From assembly GCA_963578605.1 (NCBI GenBank), contig CAUZEA010000003.1:50964-114963 (forward strand): a stretch of 64,000 nucleotides of DNA, written 5' to 3'. The position numbers and the translations under genes were made by a program. A model generated the notes under the pieces. That model had not been told where the DNA came from and searched no databases. It saw only the letters and a list, made by a program, of their open reading frames with translations. The stretch is from JAKVCB01 sp963578605 (GTDB taxonomy: Bacteria; Planctomycetota; Planctomycetia; Pirellulales; Lacipirellulaceae). This document shows positions 43,580-52,781 of the stretch, piece by piece. Position 1 is the stretch's first letter. Each line of letters opens with the position of its first letter.

Positions 43580-45376
43580 ATGACCGCTGATTTAGACGCC
43601 AGGGCCCAGGAAATCCTGCAACTTTACGAGCAGCCTCAAGCAGCCATGTTGCCGCTGTTGTGGCTCGTCCAACAGAATCAAGGTTACGTCTCCCAGGAGG
43701 CAGAAGCTTGGGTGGGACAAACCTTGGGTGTGGCACGTTCGCACGTGCGCGAAGCGGTCTCGTTCTACAACATGTTCCACACCAAACCAGTAGGCCGGCG
43801 CGAGCTTCGGGTTTGCACGAGCCTGCCATGCATGCTGCGCGGGGCCGGGGATCTGTTGGAGCAAATCAAGAATGGCTTGAAGATCCAGCCGGGCGAAACC
43901 ACGCCGGGTCAGGAAGTCACGCTCACCGAGGTCGAGTGCCTGTGCGCCTGTGAAATGGCGCCCATGGCCCAGGTCGACGAACGTTTTGTCGGGCCGCTTG
44001 AGGGTGAAACTGTCGACACGGTCATTCAGGATGCACTCTCGGAACCTGGTACCCCCGCCTCGACCCCTGAACCCGATCCGTTCATCTGCTCTGACGGGCC
44101 GGTGCTCTCCACGCGATTCAAAGATCCCGACGGGACCTGGTACCAAGATTACGTTGCTGACGACGGATATAGCGCGGCCAGGAAAGCGCTCACCTCCATG
44201 ACCCCAGAACAAGTGATCGACGAGGTCTCCGAAGCTAATCTGCGAGGTCTGGGCGGGGCCGGGTTTCCCGCCGGCAGGAAGTGGTCCTTCGTCCCCAAGG
44301 AAACGACCAAACCAAAGTACCTCGTGGTCAACGCGGACGAGGGCGAGCCCGGTACGTTCAAGGACCGCTACATCATGGAGCGGGATCCACACGCACTGCT
44401 CGAAGGCATGATCATCGCGGCCTTTGCCATCGGCAGTCATAAGGCCTATGTCTACATTCGGGGCGAGTACTTCCAGTCGGCCAAGCGGCTGCAGCGGGCC
44501 ATCGATGAGGCCTACAGCCAGGGCTGGCTGGGCAAAGACATCCAGGGGACTGGTTTTGACCTGGAAGTGGTCATCCACTGCGGGGCAGGGGCCTACATCT
44601 GTGGCGAAGAGACTGCGTTGCTTACTTCACTTGAGGGCGGAAAAGGGTTTCCCAGGCTCAAGCCCCCCTTCCCGGCCATTTCAGGCCTCTTTGCTTGTCC
44701 TACGATCGTCAATAATGTGGAGACCCTGGCTTGTGTTCCATTCGTTCTGCGCCATGGAGCCAAACGGTTCGCCGACATAGGCACGGACAGTCAAGGCGGC
44801 ACGCGGCTCTTCTGCGTGAGCGGGCATGTGGTCCGACCCGGTGTCTACGAGGTGTCGGTCGGCGTGACCCTGAGGGAACTTATCGAGAACGCCGGTGGCA
44901 TGCGGGATGGAAACAAGCTCAAAGCCGTCATCCCCGGCGGTATCTCGGCCAAGATTCTGACCGCCGATGAGATCGACGTGGCGATGGATTTCGATTCCCT
45001 CAAGGCAGCGGGCACCATGGCGGGGTCAGGGGGAGTGATCGTGATGGATGAGACCACTTGCATGGTCGCAGCTCTGGACTCTGCAGCGAAGTTTTTCGCC
45101 GACGAATCGTGCGGCCAGTGTTCGCCCTGCCGCGAAGGGACCGGCTGGGTCCACCGTATTTTGCAACGTATCGTTGACGGCAAGGGAAGTCTTCAGGACC
45201 TGGACGATCTGTTGGCCATCGCCGGCGACATGGAAGGAAATACGATCTGCGTGTTTGCGGATGCGGCCGCCTGGCCCGTCCAGTCCTACATCGCGAAATT
45301 TCGGCAAGAGTTCGAGCAGTACATCCGCAGCGGGCAGAGTGCCCAAGAGAAGGGAGTCGTGGCATGCCCAATCTGA
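43580..45376 (+). CDS. nuoEF: NADH-quinone oxidoreductase, fused subunits E and F
   Basis: 598 residues. Residues 1-155 are NuoE, with the thioredoxin-like [2Fe-2S] site Cys79, Cys84, Cys120 and Cys124. A short linker leads to NuoF at about 165-598. It binds FMN and NADH at GLGGAGFPAG (223-232) and the N3 [4Fe-4S] cluster through Cys511, Cys514, Cys517 (ESCGQCSPCREG) and Cys557. NuoE and NuoF are usually separate; the fusion is read straight through without a stop. The ATG at 43580 starts MTADLDAR. It overlaps nuoG by 13 bases. Confidence 0.95.
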   Translation: MTADLDARAQEILQLYEQPQAAMLPLLWLVQQNQGYVSQEAEAWVGQTLGVARSHVREAVSFYNMFHTKPVGRRELRVCTSLPCMLRGAGDLLEQIKNGLKIQPGETTPGQEVTLTEVECLCACEMAPMAQVDERFVGPLEGETVDTVIQDALSEPGTPASTPEPDPFICSDGPVLSTRFKDPDGTWYQDYVADDGYSAARKALTSMTPEQVIDEVSEANLRGLGGAGFPAGRKWSFVPKETTKPKYLVVNADEGEPGTFKDRYIMERDPHALLEGMIIAAFAIGSHKAYVYIRGEYFQSAKRLQRAIDEAYSQGWLGKDIQGTGFDLEVVIHCGAGAYICGEETALLTSLEGGKGFPRLKPPFPAISGLFACPTIVNNVETLACVPFVLRHGAKRFADIGTDSQGGTRLFCVSGHVVRPGVYEVSVGVTLRELIENAGGMRDGNKLKAVIPGGISAKILTADEIDVAMDFDSLKAAGTMAGSGGVIVMDETTCMVAALDSAAKFFADESCGQCSPCREGTGWVHRILQRIVDGKGSLQDLDDLLAIAGDMEGNTICVFADAAAWPVQSYIAKFRQEFEQYIRSGQSAQEKGVVACPI

Positions 45377-46986
45377 CCATCGATGGCCGCGAGGTGAGTG
45401 TGCCCGAAGGCACCAAGATCATCGAGGCGGCTCAGAAGCTCGGGATCTTCGTCCCGCGATACTGTTATCACCCCGGGCTCTCGGTTGCTGGCAACTGCCG
45501 CATCTGCCTGGTAGAGGTGGAAAAGATCCCCAAGCTCCAGATCGCCTGCAACGTGCCCGTGACCGAGGGCATGGTGGTACACACCAAGAGTGATCAGGCC
45601 GAGGACGGCCGGCGCGCAGTTCTGGAGTTCCTGCTGGCCAACCACCCGCTCGACTGCCCCGTGTGTGACCAGTCGGGTGAGTGCGACCTGCAGAACTTTT
45701 ACATGAACTTCGGGCTCTACAACCCGCGTTTCAGGGAGCACAAGGTCAAGAAGAAAAAGGCCGTGGAACTCGGCCCCCACGTGATGCTTGACCAGGAGCG
45801 GTGTATCCTCTGCTCCCGCTGTGTGCGATTCACTGATGAGATCACCAAGACCGGCGAGTTCGGCATCTTCAACCGCGGAGACAAGGCCGAGTTGGGCCTT
45901 TACCCTGGCGATGTACTGGACAATCCCTACTCGGCCAACGTGGTAGACATTTGCCCCGTCGGGGCGCTGACCGAGAGTGATTTCCGATTCAAGGCCCGCG
46001 TCTGGTACCTCTCCAGCGCCGCTACCGTCTGCAATGGCTGTAGCCAGGGGTGTAACGTGGATATGCATTACCTGCTGGACAGGCCCCACCTGAACGACGG
46101 GAAACGGGTCGTGCGGATCAAGCCCCGCTACAACCCTGACGTCAACCAATGGTGGATATGCGATGAGGGCCGCTACGGCTTCGGTTGGGTCGATCAAGCA
46201 CGGCTTGGCAAGGTCCGCGGGCCGTCGGCGGATTCTGCGGAAGCAACCTGGGAGCAGGCCCTGACAACAATCTCGGCGGCCCTGGCAGGTTCGGACAACG
46301 AGCAGCAAAGCTCTCGGATCGGCGTGATCGCCTCGGCCCAGCTCACCTGCGAAGAGCTCTTTCTTATCCGCCAGATTTTTCGGGACGGATTGGGCGCCCA
46401 GGTTACCACCTCTGTGCCGGAGGAACCGGGGTCCAGTGATGATTTCCTCATCAAATCGGACAAGAACCCGAACACGTTGGGAGCAACTTTGCTGGGCCTG
46501 GCCGGCCCGGAGGCACCGGACGCCGCGCAGCTTCTGGACGCGGCACTCGGCGGAGACCTTGAAGCTTTGTGGGTCTTCGGGCACGACTTGGTGAAGCTCT
46601 TTGGAGAAGAAAAAGTCCGACAACTCTCAGAGAAGGTGTCTCTCTTTGTCTACTCGGGTACGAACGAAAACCCGACCGTACCTTTGGCACACTGGGTCCT
46701 GCCAAGTGCCACCTATGTTGAGAAGGATGGGACCTTCGTGAACTGCCACGGCCGTGTACAGCGGATCGGTCACGTCTTTCCGCCGCTCGAGGATTCCCGC
46801 GAGGACTGGCGTTTTCTCCTGGAACTGGCCGACCAGCTTGGTCTGCAGTTTGACTGGCAGGGACCAGAGAGAATCTTTCAGGGACTTGCCGAGACCGTGG
46901 CGCCGTTCGAGGGATTAAGCTACAAAACAATTGGAACGCAAGGAGTTGAGGTGGCAACGGTCACAGCAGGAGCGGCCGCACCATGA
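45364..46986 (+). CDS. nuoG: NADH-quinone oxidoreductase subunit G (short form)
   Basis: 540 residues. [2Fe-2S] N1b ligands are Cys34, 45, 48 and 62. N5 has His94, Cys98, 101 and 107. N4 has Cys147, 150, 153 and 197. An extra cluster, N7 (Cys223, 226, 230, 266), is also present as in E. coli and Thermus. The C-terminal molybdopterin-like domain is present only in part (to about 535), against ~900 residues in E. coli. Such short forms occur in other bacteria. Overlaps nuoEF by 13 bases and nuoH by four. Confidence 0.94.
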   Translation: MPNLTIDGREVSVPEGTKIIEAAQKLGIFVPRYCYHPGLSVAGNCRICLVEVEKIPKLQIACNVPVTEGMVVHTKSDQAEDGRRAVLEFLLANHPLDCPVCDQSGECDLQNFYMNFGLYNPRFREHKVKKKKAVELGPHVMLDQERCILCSRCVRFTDEITKTGEFGIFNRGDKAELGLYPGDVLDNPYSANVVDICPVGALTESDFRFKARVWYLSSAATVCNGCSQGCNVDMHYLLDRPHLNDGKRVVRIKPRYNPDVNQWWICDEGRYGFGWVDQARLGKVRGPSADSAEATWEQALTTISAALAGSDNEQQSSRIGVIASAQLTCEELFLIRQIFRDGLGAQVTTSVPEEPGSSDDFLIKSDKNPNTLGATLLGLAGPEAPDAAQLLDAALGGDLEALWVFGHDLVKLFGEEKVRQLSEKVSLFVYSGTNENPTVPLAHWVLPSATYVEKDGTFVNCHGRVQRIGHVFPPLEDSREDWRFLLELADQLGLQFDWQGPERIFQGLAETVAPFEGLSYKTIGTQGVEVATVTAGAAAP

Positions 46987-48095
46987 TGGAAATCCTGCTC
47001 ATCAAGTTCGTGCTGGCGGGGATCGTTCTCTTCGGGGTCCTGAACTTCGCCGGGCTTCACACCTGGGTGGAGCGGAAGCAGTCGGCCCTGATCCAGGACC
47101 GGATCGGAGCCAACCGCGCCGACATTTTTGGATTCCGACTGTTGGGCCTGTTCCACGGCATTGCCGACGCCGTCAAGCTGTTCGCCAAGGAGGACATCGT
47201 CCCGGACGGCGCGAACAAGACCCTGCACATTTTGGCTCCCTTGTTTTCGGTCTTCTTCGCCCTGGTGGCGTTCGCGGCGATCCCTTTTGGCCCTCCCCTC
47301 ATCCTGGGGGACCTCCCGCCCATCGATCTCCAGGTTGCCAATATCAACGCGGCGCTGCTTTACATTTTTGCGATGCTCTCCCTGGGGGTGTATGGCGTGA
47401 TCCTCGCCGGCTTTGCCTCGCGCAATAACTACGCAATCATGGGGGGATTGAGAGCCACGGCGCAGATGATCTCCTATGAGATTGCCCTGGGAATTTCCAT
47501 CATTGGCCTGATCATGGTGTACGGAACCATGGACCTGTCTCTGCTGGTCGAGCGCCAAGGCCAAATGATCGGCGGCTGGATCCCGTTCTGGGGCATCGTC
47601 GCCCAACCCGTGGCGTTCTTCGTCTTTTTGACCGCGGCCCTGGCAGAAACCAAGCGGGCCCCGTTTGACTTGCCAGAAGCCGAATCCGAAATCATTGGGT
47701 ACTTCGTTGAGTACAGCGGAATGAAGTTCGGAATGTTCTTCCTCACCGATTTCCTGGAGACCATCATCGTGGCCTGCCTGGCAACCACGCTGTTTTTCGG
47801 CGGATGGCAGGTGCCCTGGCTGATGGCGGATGGCTTCCACTTCCCATGGTCGGGGGGAAGCGTGTTGCCTGTCGACAACTGGGTCTATGTCCTGTTGGGC
47901 GTGCTGAGTTTTTCAATCAAGGTCGTGATCTTCTGCTTTGTCTTTATGCAAATTCGTTGGACGCTGCCGCGGTTCCGCTACGACCAGCTCATGACGCTGG
48001 GCTGGAAAGGACTCTTCCCGATCGCAGTGATCAACGTTGTGGTGACGGCCGTGGTGCTAATCTTTTTTGGGGAACCGTCATGGCCACAAAAGTAA
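46983..48095 (+). CDS. nuoH: NADH-quinone oxidoreductase subunit H
   Basis: 370 residues, starting at the ATG at 46983 (ATGATGGAA), overlapping nuoG. NuoH helices with the family motifs WVERKQSALIQDRIGANRA, RATAQMISYEIALG (with the quinone-site Glu) and ETKRAPFDLPEAESEIIGYF. It forms the floor of the quinone chamber. Slightly longer than typical (~340). nuoI overlaps its end by 16 bases. Confidence 0.96.
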   Translation: MMEILLIKFVLAGIVLFGVLNFAGLHTWVERKQSALIQDRIGANRADIFGFRLLGLFHGIADAVKLFAKEDIVPDGANKTLHILAPLFSVFFALVAFAAIPFGPPLILGDLPPIDLQVANINAALLYIFAMLSLGVYGVILAGFASRNNYAIMGGLRATAQMISYEIALGISIIGLIMVYGTMDLSLLVERQGQMIGGWIPFWGIVAQPVAFFVFLTAALAETKRAPFDLPEAESEIIGYFVEYSGMKFGMFFLTDFLETIIVACLATTLFFGGWQVPWLMADGFHFPWSGGSVLPVDNWVYVLLGVLSFSIKVVIFCFVFMQIRWTLPRFRYDQLMTLGWKGLFPIAVINVVVTAVVLIFFGEPSWPQK

Positions 48096-48709
48096 CCGTC
48101 GTCCGCAGGCCGGAGTTAACCTTCTGGGAGAAAACCTATCTCCCCCAGATTTTCTGTGGTCTCAAGATCACTTTCAGGCACTTCTTTCACAACCTTTTCC
48201 TCCACATTGCCCACCGTTTCGGGCAGCTCACCCACCTTCGCGCCTCGGCCACGATCCAATATCCCGAGGAACTCAGGCCCCTGATGTCGCGCTTCCGCAG
48301 TCGTCACCGGCTCACCGTCCGGGAGGATGGCACCCCCCGCTGCGTCGGCTGTATGCTCTGCGAAACGGTCTGCCCGGCCAAGTGCATCACCATTGTGCCT
48401 GGAGAACATCCCGACCCCCACGTCGAGAAGTACCCGGTCCGGTTCGACATCGACCTGGGAATCTGTGTCTTTTGCGGGTACTGCGTGGAGGTATGTCCCG
48501 AGGACGCGATTCGAATGGATACGGGAATCCTCGACGTGGCGGCTTACTCAAGAGAGGCCATGCAACTCGACATCCACGAGCTCATGGACCCCACTCTTCA
48601 CAAACCGATCAGCGACTGCAGCCTGAAGTTCCCCCATCAATGCCAGGTGACTGGCGAAGCGATGAAGGGCAGCTGGGAGGGTGTCGACGGGGCCCAGTCG
48701 ACGCCCTAA
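48080..48709 (+). CDS. nuoI: NADH-quinone oxidoreductase subunit I
   Basis: 209 residues from the ATG at 48080, which overlaps nuoH. Two [4Fe-4S] ferredoxin motifs: Cys88, 91, 94, 98 (CVGCMLCETVCPAKC) and Cys129, 132, 135, 139 (CVFCGYCVEVCPEDA), for clusters N6a and N6b. The N-terminal segment is an amphipathic anchor. It closes the operon. Confidence 0.96.
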   Translation: MATKVTVVRRPELTFWEKTYLPQIFCGLKITFRHFFHNLFLHIAHRFGQLTHLRASATIQYPEELRPLMSRFRSRHRLTVREDGTPRCVGCMLCETVCPAKCITIVPGEHPDPHVEKYPVRFDIDLGICVFCGYCVEVCPEDAIRMDTGILDVAAYSREAMQLDIHELMDPTLHKPISDCSLKFPHQCQVTGEAMKGSWEGVDGAQSTP

Positions 48710-49062
48710 CGTACAGCTGCTCGCGTGCCTCGATCGGTGTGAACCCATCACTCACACCTTGGTGCAACCGCTGCCAACTCATCGACGGCGCAGAGAAAAT
48801 CCTGGCGATTGATCTGGTCGATCAGCTTGCCATTGCGCAACACGAGTAGACAGCTCTCACCGGGGACAGCCCCCTTTTTCAGTAGGGTCACTTAGGTATC
48901 AAGCAGCAAATGACAATCGCGGTACTAGATATCGCAAGGAACCTACGCGGGTTGCAGAACACCTATTGATGCTGACAAAGTGAAATCACCATTGCGAACA
49001 AAATTGGAAATGTTTCGAGAGTTCCCGCGTGGTTGCTAATCGTTGTGCCCGTGGTTCGTGTT
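48710..49062. other. Intergenic region after nuoI
   Basis: No complete gene. On the minus strand, about 48760-48900 reads GAVPGESCLLVLRNGKLIDQ and on without a usable start; this looks like a fragment of a small protein of unknown family. A weak GGGG/CCCC hairpin with TTTTT at 48862-48879 could serve as the nuo terminator. Confidence 0.35.
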
Positions 49063-49491
49063 TTAGCTACTGATATAGCGTTCGAGTTGTTCGATCGTGC
49101 TTTGCTGTTCAGCAATGAGTGCCTTCACTAAATCGCCGATGGAAATCATGCCAAGCAAATACTCTTCATCGATGACTGGAAGGTGTCGAATGTGGTTCTC
49201 GGTCATCAGGGCCATGCATTCCTCAACGGTCGCATCGAGGTGAGCATAAATCACGCGCGTCGCCATGATATCCCGAATCAACGTTTCTTTGGATGACAAC
49301 CCTTTGAGAATGACTTGGCGGGCATAATCCCTTTCGGAAATCATGCCAACTGGATTTCCACTCTTCGTGACCAGCAGTGCACCGACTTCTTTCTTAGCCA
49401 TCAGCTCGATGGCCTCAAACACAGACGCATCCTGCTCAATGGACCAGATGTCGTGCCCCTTGGTATCCAGAATTTGTTCGACTCTTCTCAT
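49063..49491 (-). CDS. CBS-domain pair protein
   Basis: 142 residues, essentially two CBS motifs: residues ~10-65 (GALLVTKSGNPVGMISERDY) and ~75-135 (HIRHLPVIDEEYLLGMISIGDLV). CBS pairs bind adenine nucleotides and regulate other proteins. It is a stand-alone form with no fused domain, so the partner is unknown. It lies on the opposite strand to the nuo operon. Confidence 0.92.
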   Translation of the reverse strand: MRRVEQILDTKGHDIWSIEQDASVFEAIELMAKKEVGALLVTKSGNPVGMISERDYARQVILKGLSSKETLIRDIMATRVIYAHLDATVEECMALMTENHIRHLPVIDEEYLLGMISIGDLVKALIAEQQSTIEQLERYISS

Positions 49492-50027
49492 CGGTATTGC
49501 GCTCCAATTTTCATCGGTGCTTCGCCCCTATTGTTGAAGTTTATTACATGCCCTTGCCGAGTCAAATCAGGCACACCACGATTATCGTTTGCTGTACCAA
49601 GGCCCCATGCCAGAACTGGAGGAAGACGTCTAACGCCTTTCCCTACCTGGTTCCACGGTCCCGAATACGCCGCAGGCAAACAAATCACGGTGGACACCAG
49701 GTTTCTGTTCTCATCTCCCGAGGAACTAGGCAATCAAAACACGGCAACCTCGCAAGTTTCTCCCAATAAGCATTTGGGCGATCCTGGAGAACATGCGCCT
49801 GCCAACACTTCGATCCGTTTTGTGCGACAACGACTGGCGGAAATTCGCCACGTGCTTGCTGGAACATCACAAGTCGCAAGCTACTTGCGGATAGCGACCT
49901 GAGTTTTACGGAGGCCGTCGTGGCCACACCCGCTACCGCCTGATGCCCGCGGTTAGAACGACGTGCACCAATTTGAACAGCTGCAATGTAAGAAGCGGAT
50001 CTCTCATTTCCACTTTCAGTCGATTCT
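49492..50027. other. Intergenic region, about 530 bases
   Basis: No gene is supported. Both strands have short open frames without family features. It should contain the promoter of the CBS gene. Confidence 0.45.
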
Positions 50028-52376
50028 TCAGCGCTCTCCATTAGCCAGGAGGCGGGCAGCTTCTTCGTCAGAGAGACTCTCTACCTCGGCAAGCAATTGG
50101 GTCAACCTATCATTGTCTGACGATTTTTCCCCAGAGGCTGTCAAGACATCGGTTTTGTCCGAGCTATTTGCCTTTTGGTTGGCTGCGGGCCCGGCACCAG
50201 TTGCCTGCTCGGCCACATAACGGGCGAGGGCTGCGGGCGTGGGATAGTTCCAAGCAACCACTGGCGTAACGGGTACACCGAACTGGCTTTCGAGTTCCTG
50301 GCTAAGCTCGACGGCTGTTAGAGAATCGACGCCAAATTCCGCAAACGGTTGGTTACGGTCGACGTCAGCCGGATCGAGCCCAACCCGCTCTACCAGCCAT
50401 TCGAGCAGCCACGTTTCGGTGTATTCGGCTGCCCGGTCGAGAGGAATGCCGGTGAAATCATGTTGTTTTGGCTGTACTCCAGAAGTTGCTACCCCTGTTT
50501 TTTTAGCTGACTGGTGTTGTTTGGCCACATCATTCTTGGACCATGTGATCCCTTTGCCATTCAGATTCACGTGGACACGACCATTGGCGTGCTCATCGAG
50601 AGAGGGCTTCGCTCCCTGGCAATCACCCGTTTTTTTTGCGGCTCGGCTGGTCCATTGTTGAACAATTTTGAGTTGGCCATCCAGGTACTGCTCGCGGCAT
50701 AAATTGCGCTGCACTTTTCCGCTGGACGTAATTGGCAACGAGATTTGTCGGATCAGGACAATGGCGTAGGGATCCAACTCGTGATGGGTCACAATCGCCG
50801 ATCGGATTTGAGCAATGACCTTTTTCCAATCTTCACCTCGCGCCTGCCGGTCGACCTGATGTACCACGACGAGTCGTTCGTCGTCTTCGACTGCAACACC
50901 AAACGCGGCGCCAGGCAAGATCGCCGGATGAACCGCCTCGACCGTTTGCTCAATATCCTGCGGATAATGGTTGCGCCCGCGGATGATAATCACATCTTTG
51001 GCTCGGCCGGTCACAAAGAGCTCGTCGTTGCGAACAAAACCCAAATCACCAGTTTGCAGGAAATAGCCGTCCCGACCGCTCACCTTCCGGCCAAACACTT
51101 CTCTAGTTAGCTCTGGCCGGTTCCAATATCCCTGGGCTACCGAGGGTCCTTGCAGCAAGATTTCACCGATGTGAGATTCTCTGACGGGAACCCCAGTCTC
51201 GGTATCGACGACGACCAGTTCATGGTCCAACACGGCGGGACCACAACCCACCAGTTGCTGCACCTGCTCGGGTGGATTGCCATTTGCCAATTCGACGCGA
51301 TCGATTGCAATCGCTTGCCGATTGAACTTCACAACGGTCGGCTTTTCATCGAACTTTGGCCCGGTAGCAAGCAGCGTCGACTCAGCCAACCCATAGCAAG
51401 GATAGAGCGATTCGGGCTGGAACCCAAACGGCGCAAAGGTCTCGGTAAAGCTCGTGATTGTTTCGGCGCGAATCGGCTCGGCACCACAAAACGCGAGTCG
51501 CCAGAGACTGAGGTCAAGACCTGCGCGCTCTTCAGCGGTGGTGCGTGAAACACAAAGTTTGTAGGCGAAATTGGGCGCTCCACTGATGGTAGCCTGGTAC
51601 TGGTCGATGGCCTGAAGCCAGCGAATTGGCCGCTGCAGGAACGAGGTTGGCGACATCAAGACACTTCTACCACCGACATACAGCGGGGTTAAAATACCAC
51701 CAATCAGCCCCATGTCGTGATAAGCTGGCAACCAAAAGACGCCCGTTTGGGACAGGTGGTCTGATTCCACCTCGCCAATTCCAAACGCCTGACGTATTGC
51801 CGAAAGGTTGCTCAAGAGATTCCGATGCGAAACCATCACTCCCTTGGGATCGCTGGTCGAGCCTGATGTGTATTGTAAAAATGCGAGATCGGTTTCTTCT
51901 ATATTGGGGGCGTTCCAATGACAAGCCATCTCCGAATCAATCGCATCGGTCGCAATCCAGTCCAGGTGCCCTACTTCCGGATCCACCTGTTGAATATCAA
52001 TCGTCTCGAGCGTTTGCGTTGTGGTAAGCACAAGGTGTGCTCCGCAATCGACCGCTATGCGATTCATTCTCGGCAGGGGTCGGCGCCGCTTGGGGTAGGT
52101 TGCAGGTACCGCAACCACACCAGCATACAAACAACCAAAGAAAGCAGAGATGAATTCAACGCCAGCTGGAAAGACCAATAACACCCGATCACCACGACCG
52201 GCCCGCTGCTGCAACTCGGCAGCGATCGCGCGGGCCCGGTGATCCAACTGGGTGTAGGTGATGGCAACCTCGTGGCCTTGATCATCCAAAAACATACAAG
52301 CGGTTGCATCTTGTCGTTCGACAGCCTGGTGGACTAATAAATCCACCATCGTATTAACTTGTAAATCGCAGCGCAT
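50028..52376 (-). CDS. Fatty acyl-AMP ligase (FAAL) with C-terminal carrier domain
   Basis: 782 residues. The adenylation core has YTSGSTSDPKG (169-179), YGLAESTL and GEILLQGPSVAQGYW. Absence of a CoA-type hinge fits FAALs, which load acyl-AMP onto a carrier instead of CoA. About residues 590-640 are a linker; a carrier domain at ~645-720 has the phosphopantetheine serine Ser685 in FGVDSLTAVEL. The last ~25 residues (LTQLLAEVESLSDEEAARLL) are a helical segment like PKS docking or tail motifs. It probably activates a fatty acid and hands it to the PKS. The ATG at 52376 is used; a second lies at residue 10. Divergent from the thioesterase. Confidence 0.9.
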   Translation of the reverse strand: MRCDLQVNTMVDLLVHQAVERQDATACMFLDDQGHEVAITYTQLDHRARAIAAELQQRAGRGDRVLLVFPAGVEFISAFFGCLYAGVVAVPATYPKRRRPLPRMNRIAVDCGAHLVLTTTQTLETIDIQQVDPEVGHLDWIATDAIDSEMACHWNAPNIEETDLAFLQYTSGSTSDPKGVMVSHRNLLSNLSAIRQAFGIGEVESDHLSQTGVFWLPAYHDMGLIGGILTPLYVGGRSVLMSPTSFLQRPIRWLQAIDQYQATISGAPNFAYKLCVSRTTAEERAGLDLSLWRLAFCGAEPIRAETITSFTETFAPFGFQPESLYPCYGLAESTLLATGPKFDEKPTVVKFNRQAIAIDRVELANGNPPEQVQQLVGCGPAVLDHELVVVDTETGVPVRESHIGEILLQGPSVAQGYWNRPELTREVFGRKVSGRDGYFLQTGDLGFVRNDELFVTGRAKDVIIIRGRNHYPQDIEQTVEAVHPAILPGAAFGVAVEDDERLVVVHQVDRQARGEDWKKVIAQIRSAIVTHHELDPYAIVLIRQISLPITSSGKVQRNLCREQYLDGQLKIVQQWTSRAAKKTGDCQGAKPSLDEHANGRVHVNLNGKGITWSKNDVAKQHQSAKKTGVATSGVQPKQHDFTGIPLDRAAEYTETWLLEWLVERVGLDPADVDRNQPFAEFGVDSLTAVELSQELESQFGVPVTPVVAWNYPTPAALARYVAEQATGAGPAANQKANSSDKTDVLTASGEKSSDNDRLTQLLAEVESLSDEEAARLLANGER

Positions 52377-52781
52377 AGTCGATCGGGAACTTTGGAGAAT
52401 CCCAGTTTATGATGGCAGTCCGCATACCACACAACTGGTACGCGACAACGAACGTTTGTTGCTGATAAATAGCTAAGTTGCTGATAAATAGCTAACTTGG
52501 TGGATTGAACGTGTTAGCAAAACGGGCAAAGGCGGGGTCGTCGACGAAGCTACTCGCGGAGTGCTGGTTATCCTTCACACCCGCAACAAAGCTGCCTCCT
52601 CTTCGAAATCAGCCCTGAACAGCACCTTGGAAGTGAGCTATTCTAGGGGTTCTGAGTACCCTGCGAAAGCCCCGACCCGTTTTTCGGCACATTCTCCGCG
52701 CAACGACCAAACACGTTGTACAACCCGAGTCCAAATTACGCTCCTAAAGCCCTATTCACAAATAACTTACAACGAGTCACC
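52377..52781. promoter_or_regulatory. Divergent promoter region of the polyketide cluster
   Basis: About 400 bases between the FAAL (minus) and thioesterase (plus) genes with no gene supported. It must hold promoters both ways. The most regular element is a perfect 19-base tandem repeat at 52458-52495. Confidence 0.5.
52458..52495. repeat. 19-bp direct tandem repeat in the divergent promoter region
   Basis: GTTGCTGATAAATAGCTAA occurs twice, head to tail, at 52458-52476 and 52477-52495 without mismatch. It is about 82 bases upstream of the FAAL start. It is AT-rich and could bind a regulator of the cluster. Confidence 0.9.

Noticed and set aside
48862..48879. GGGG/CCCC hairpin with TTTTT as a nuo terminator
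   Set aside because: A four-pair stem is too weak to call a terminator with confidence; mentioned only in the region note.
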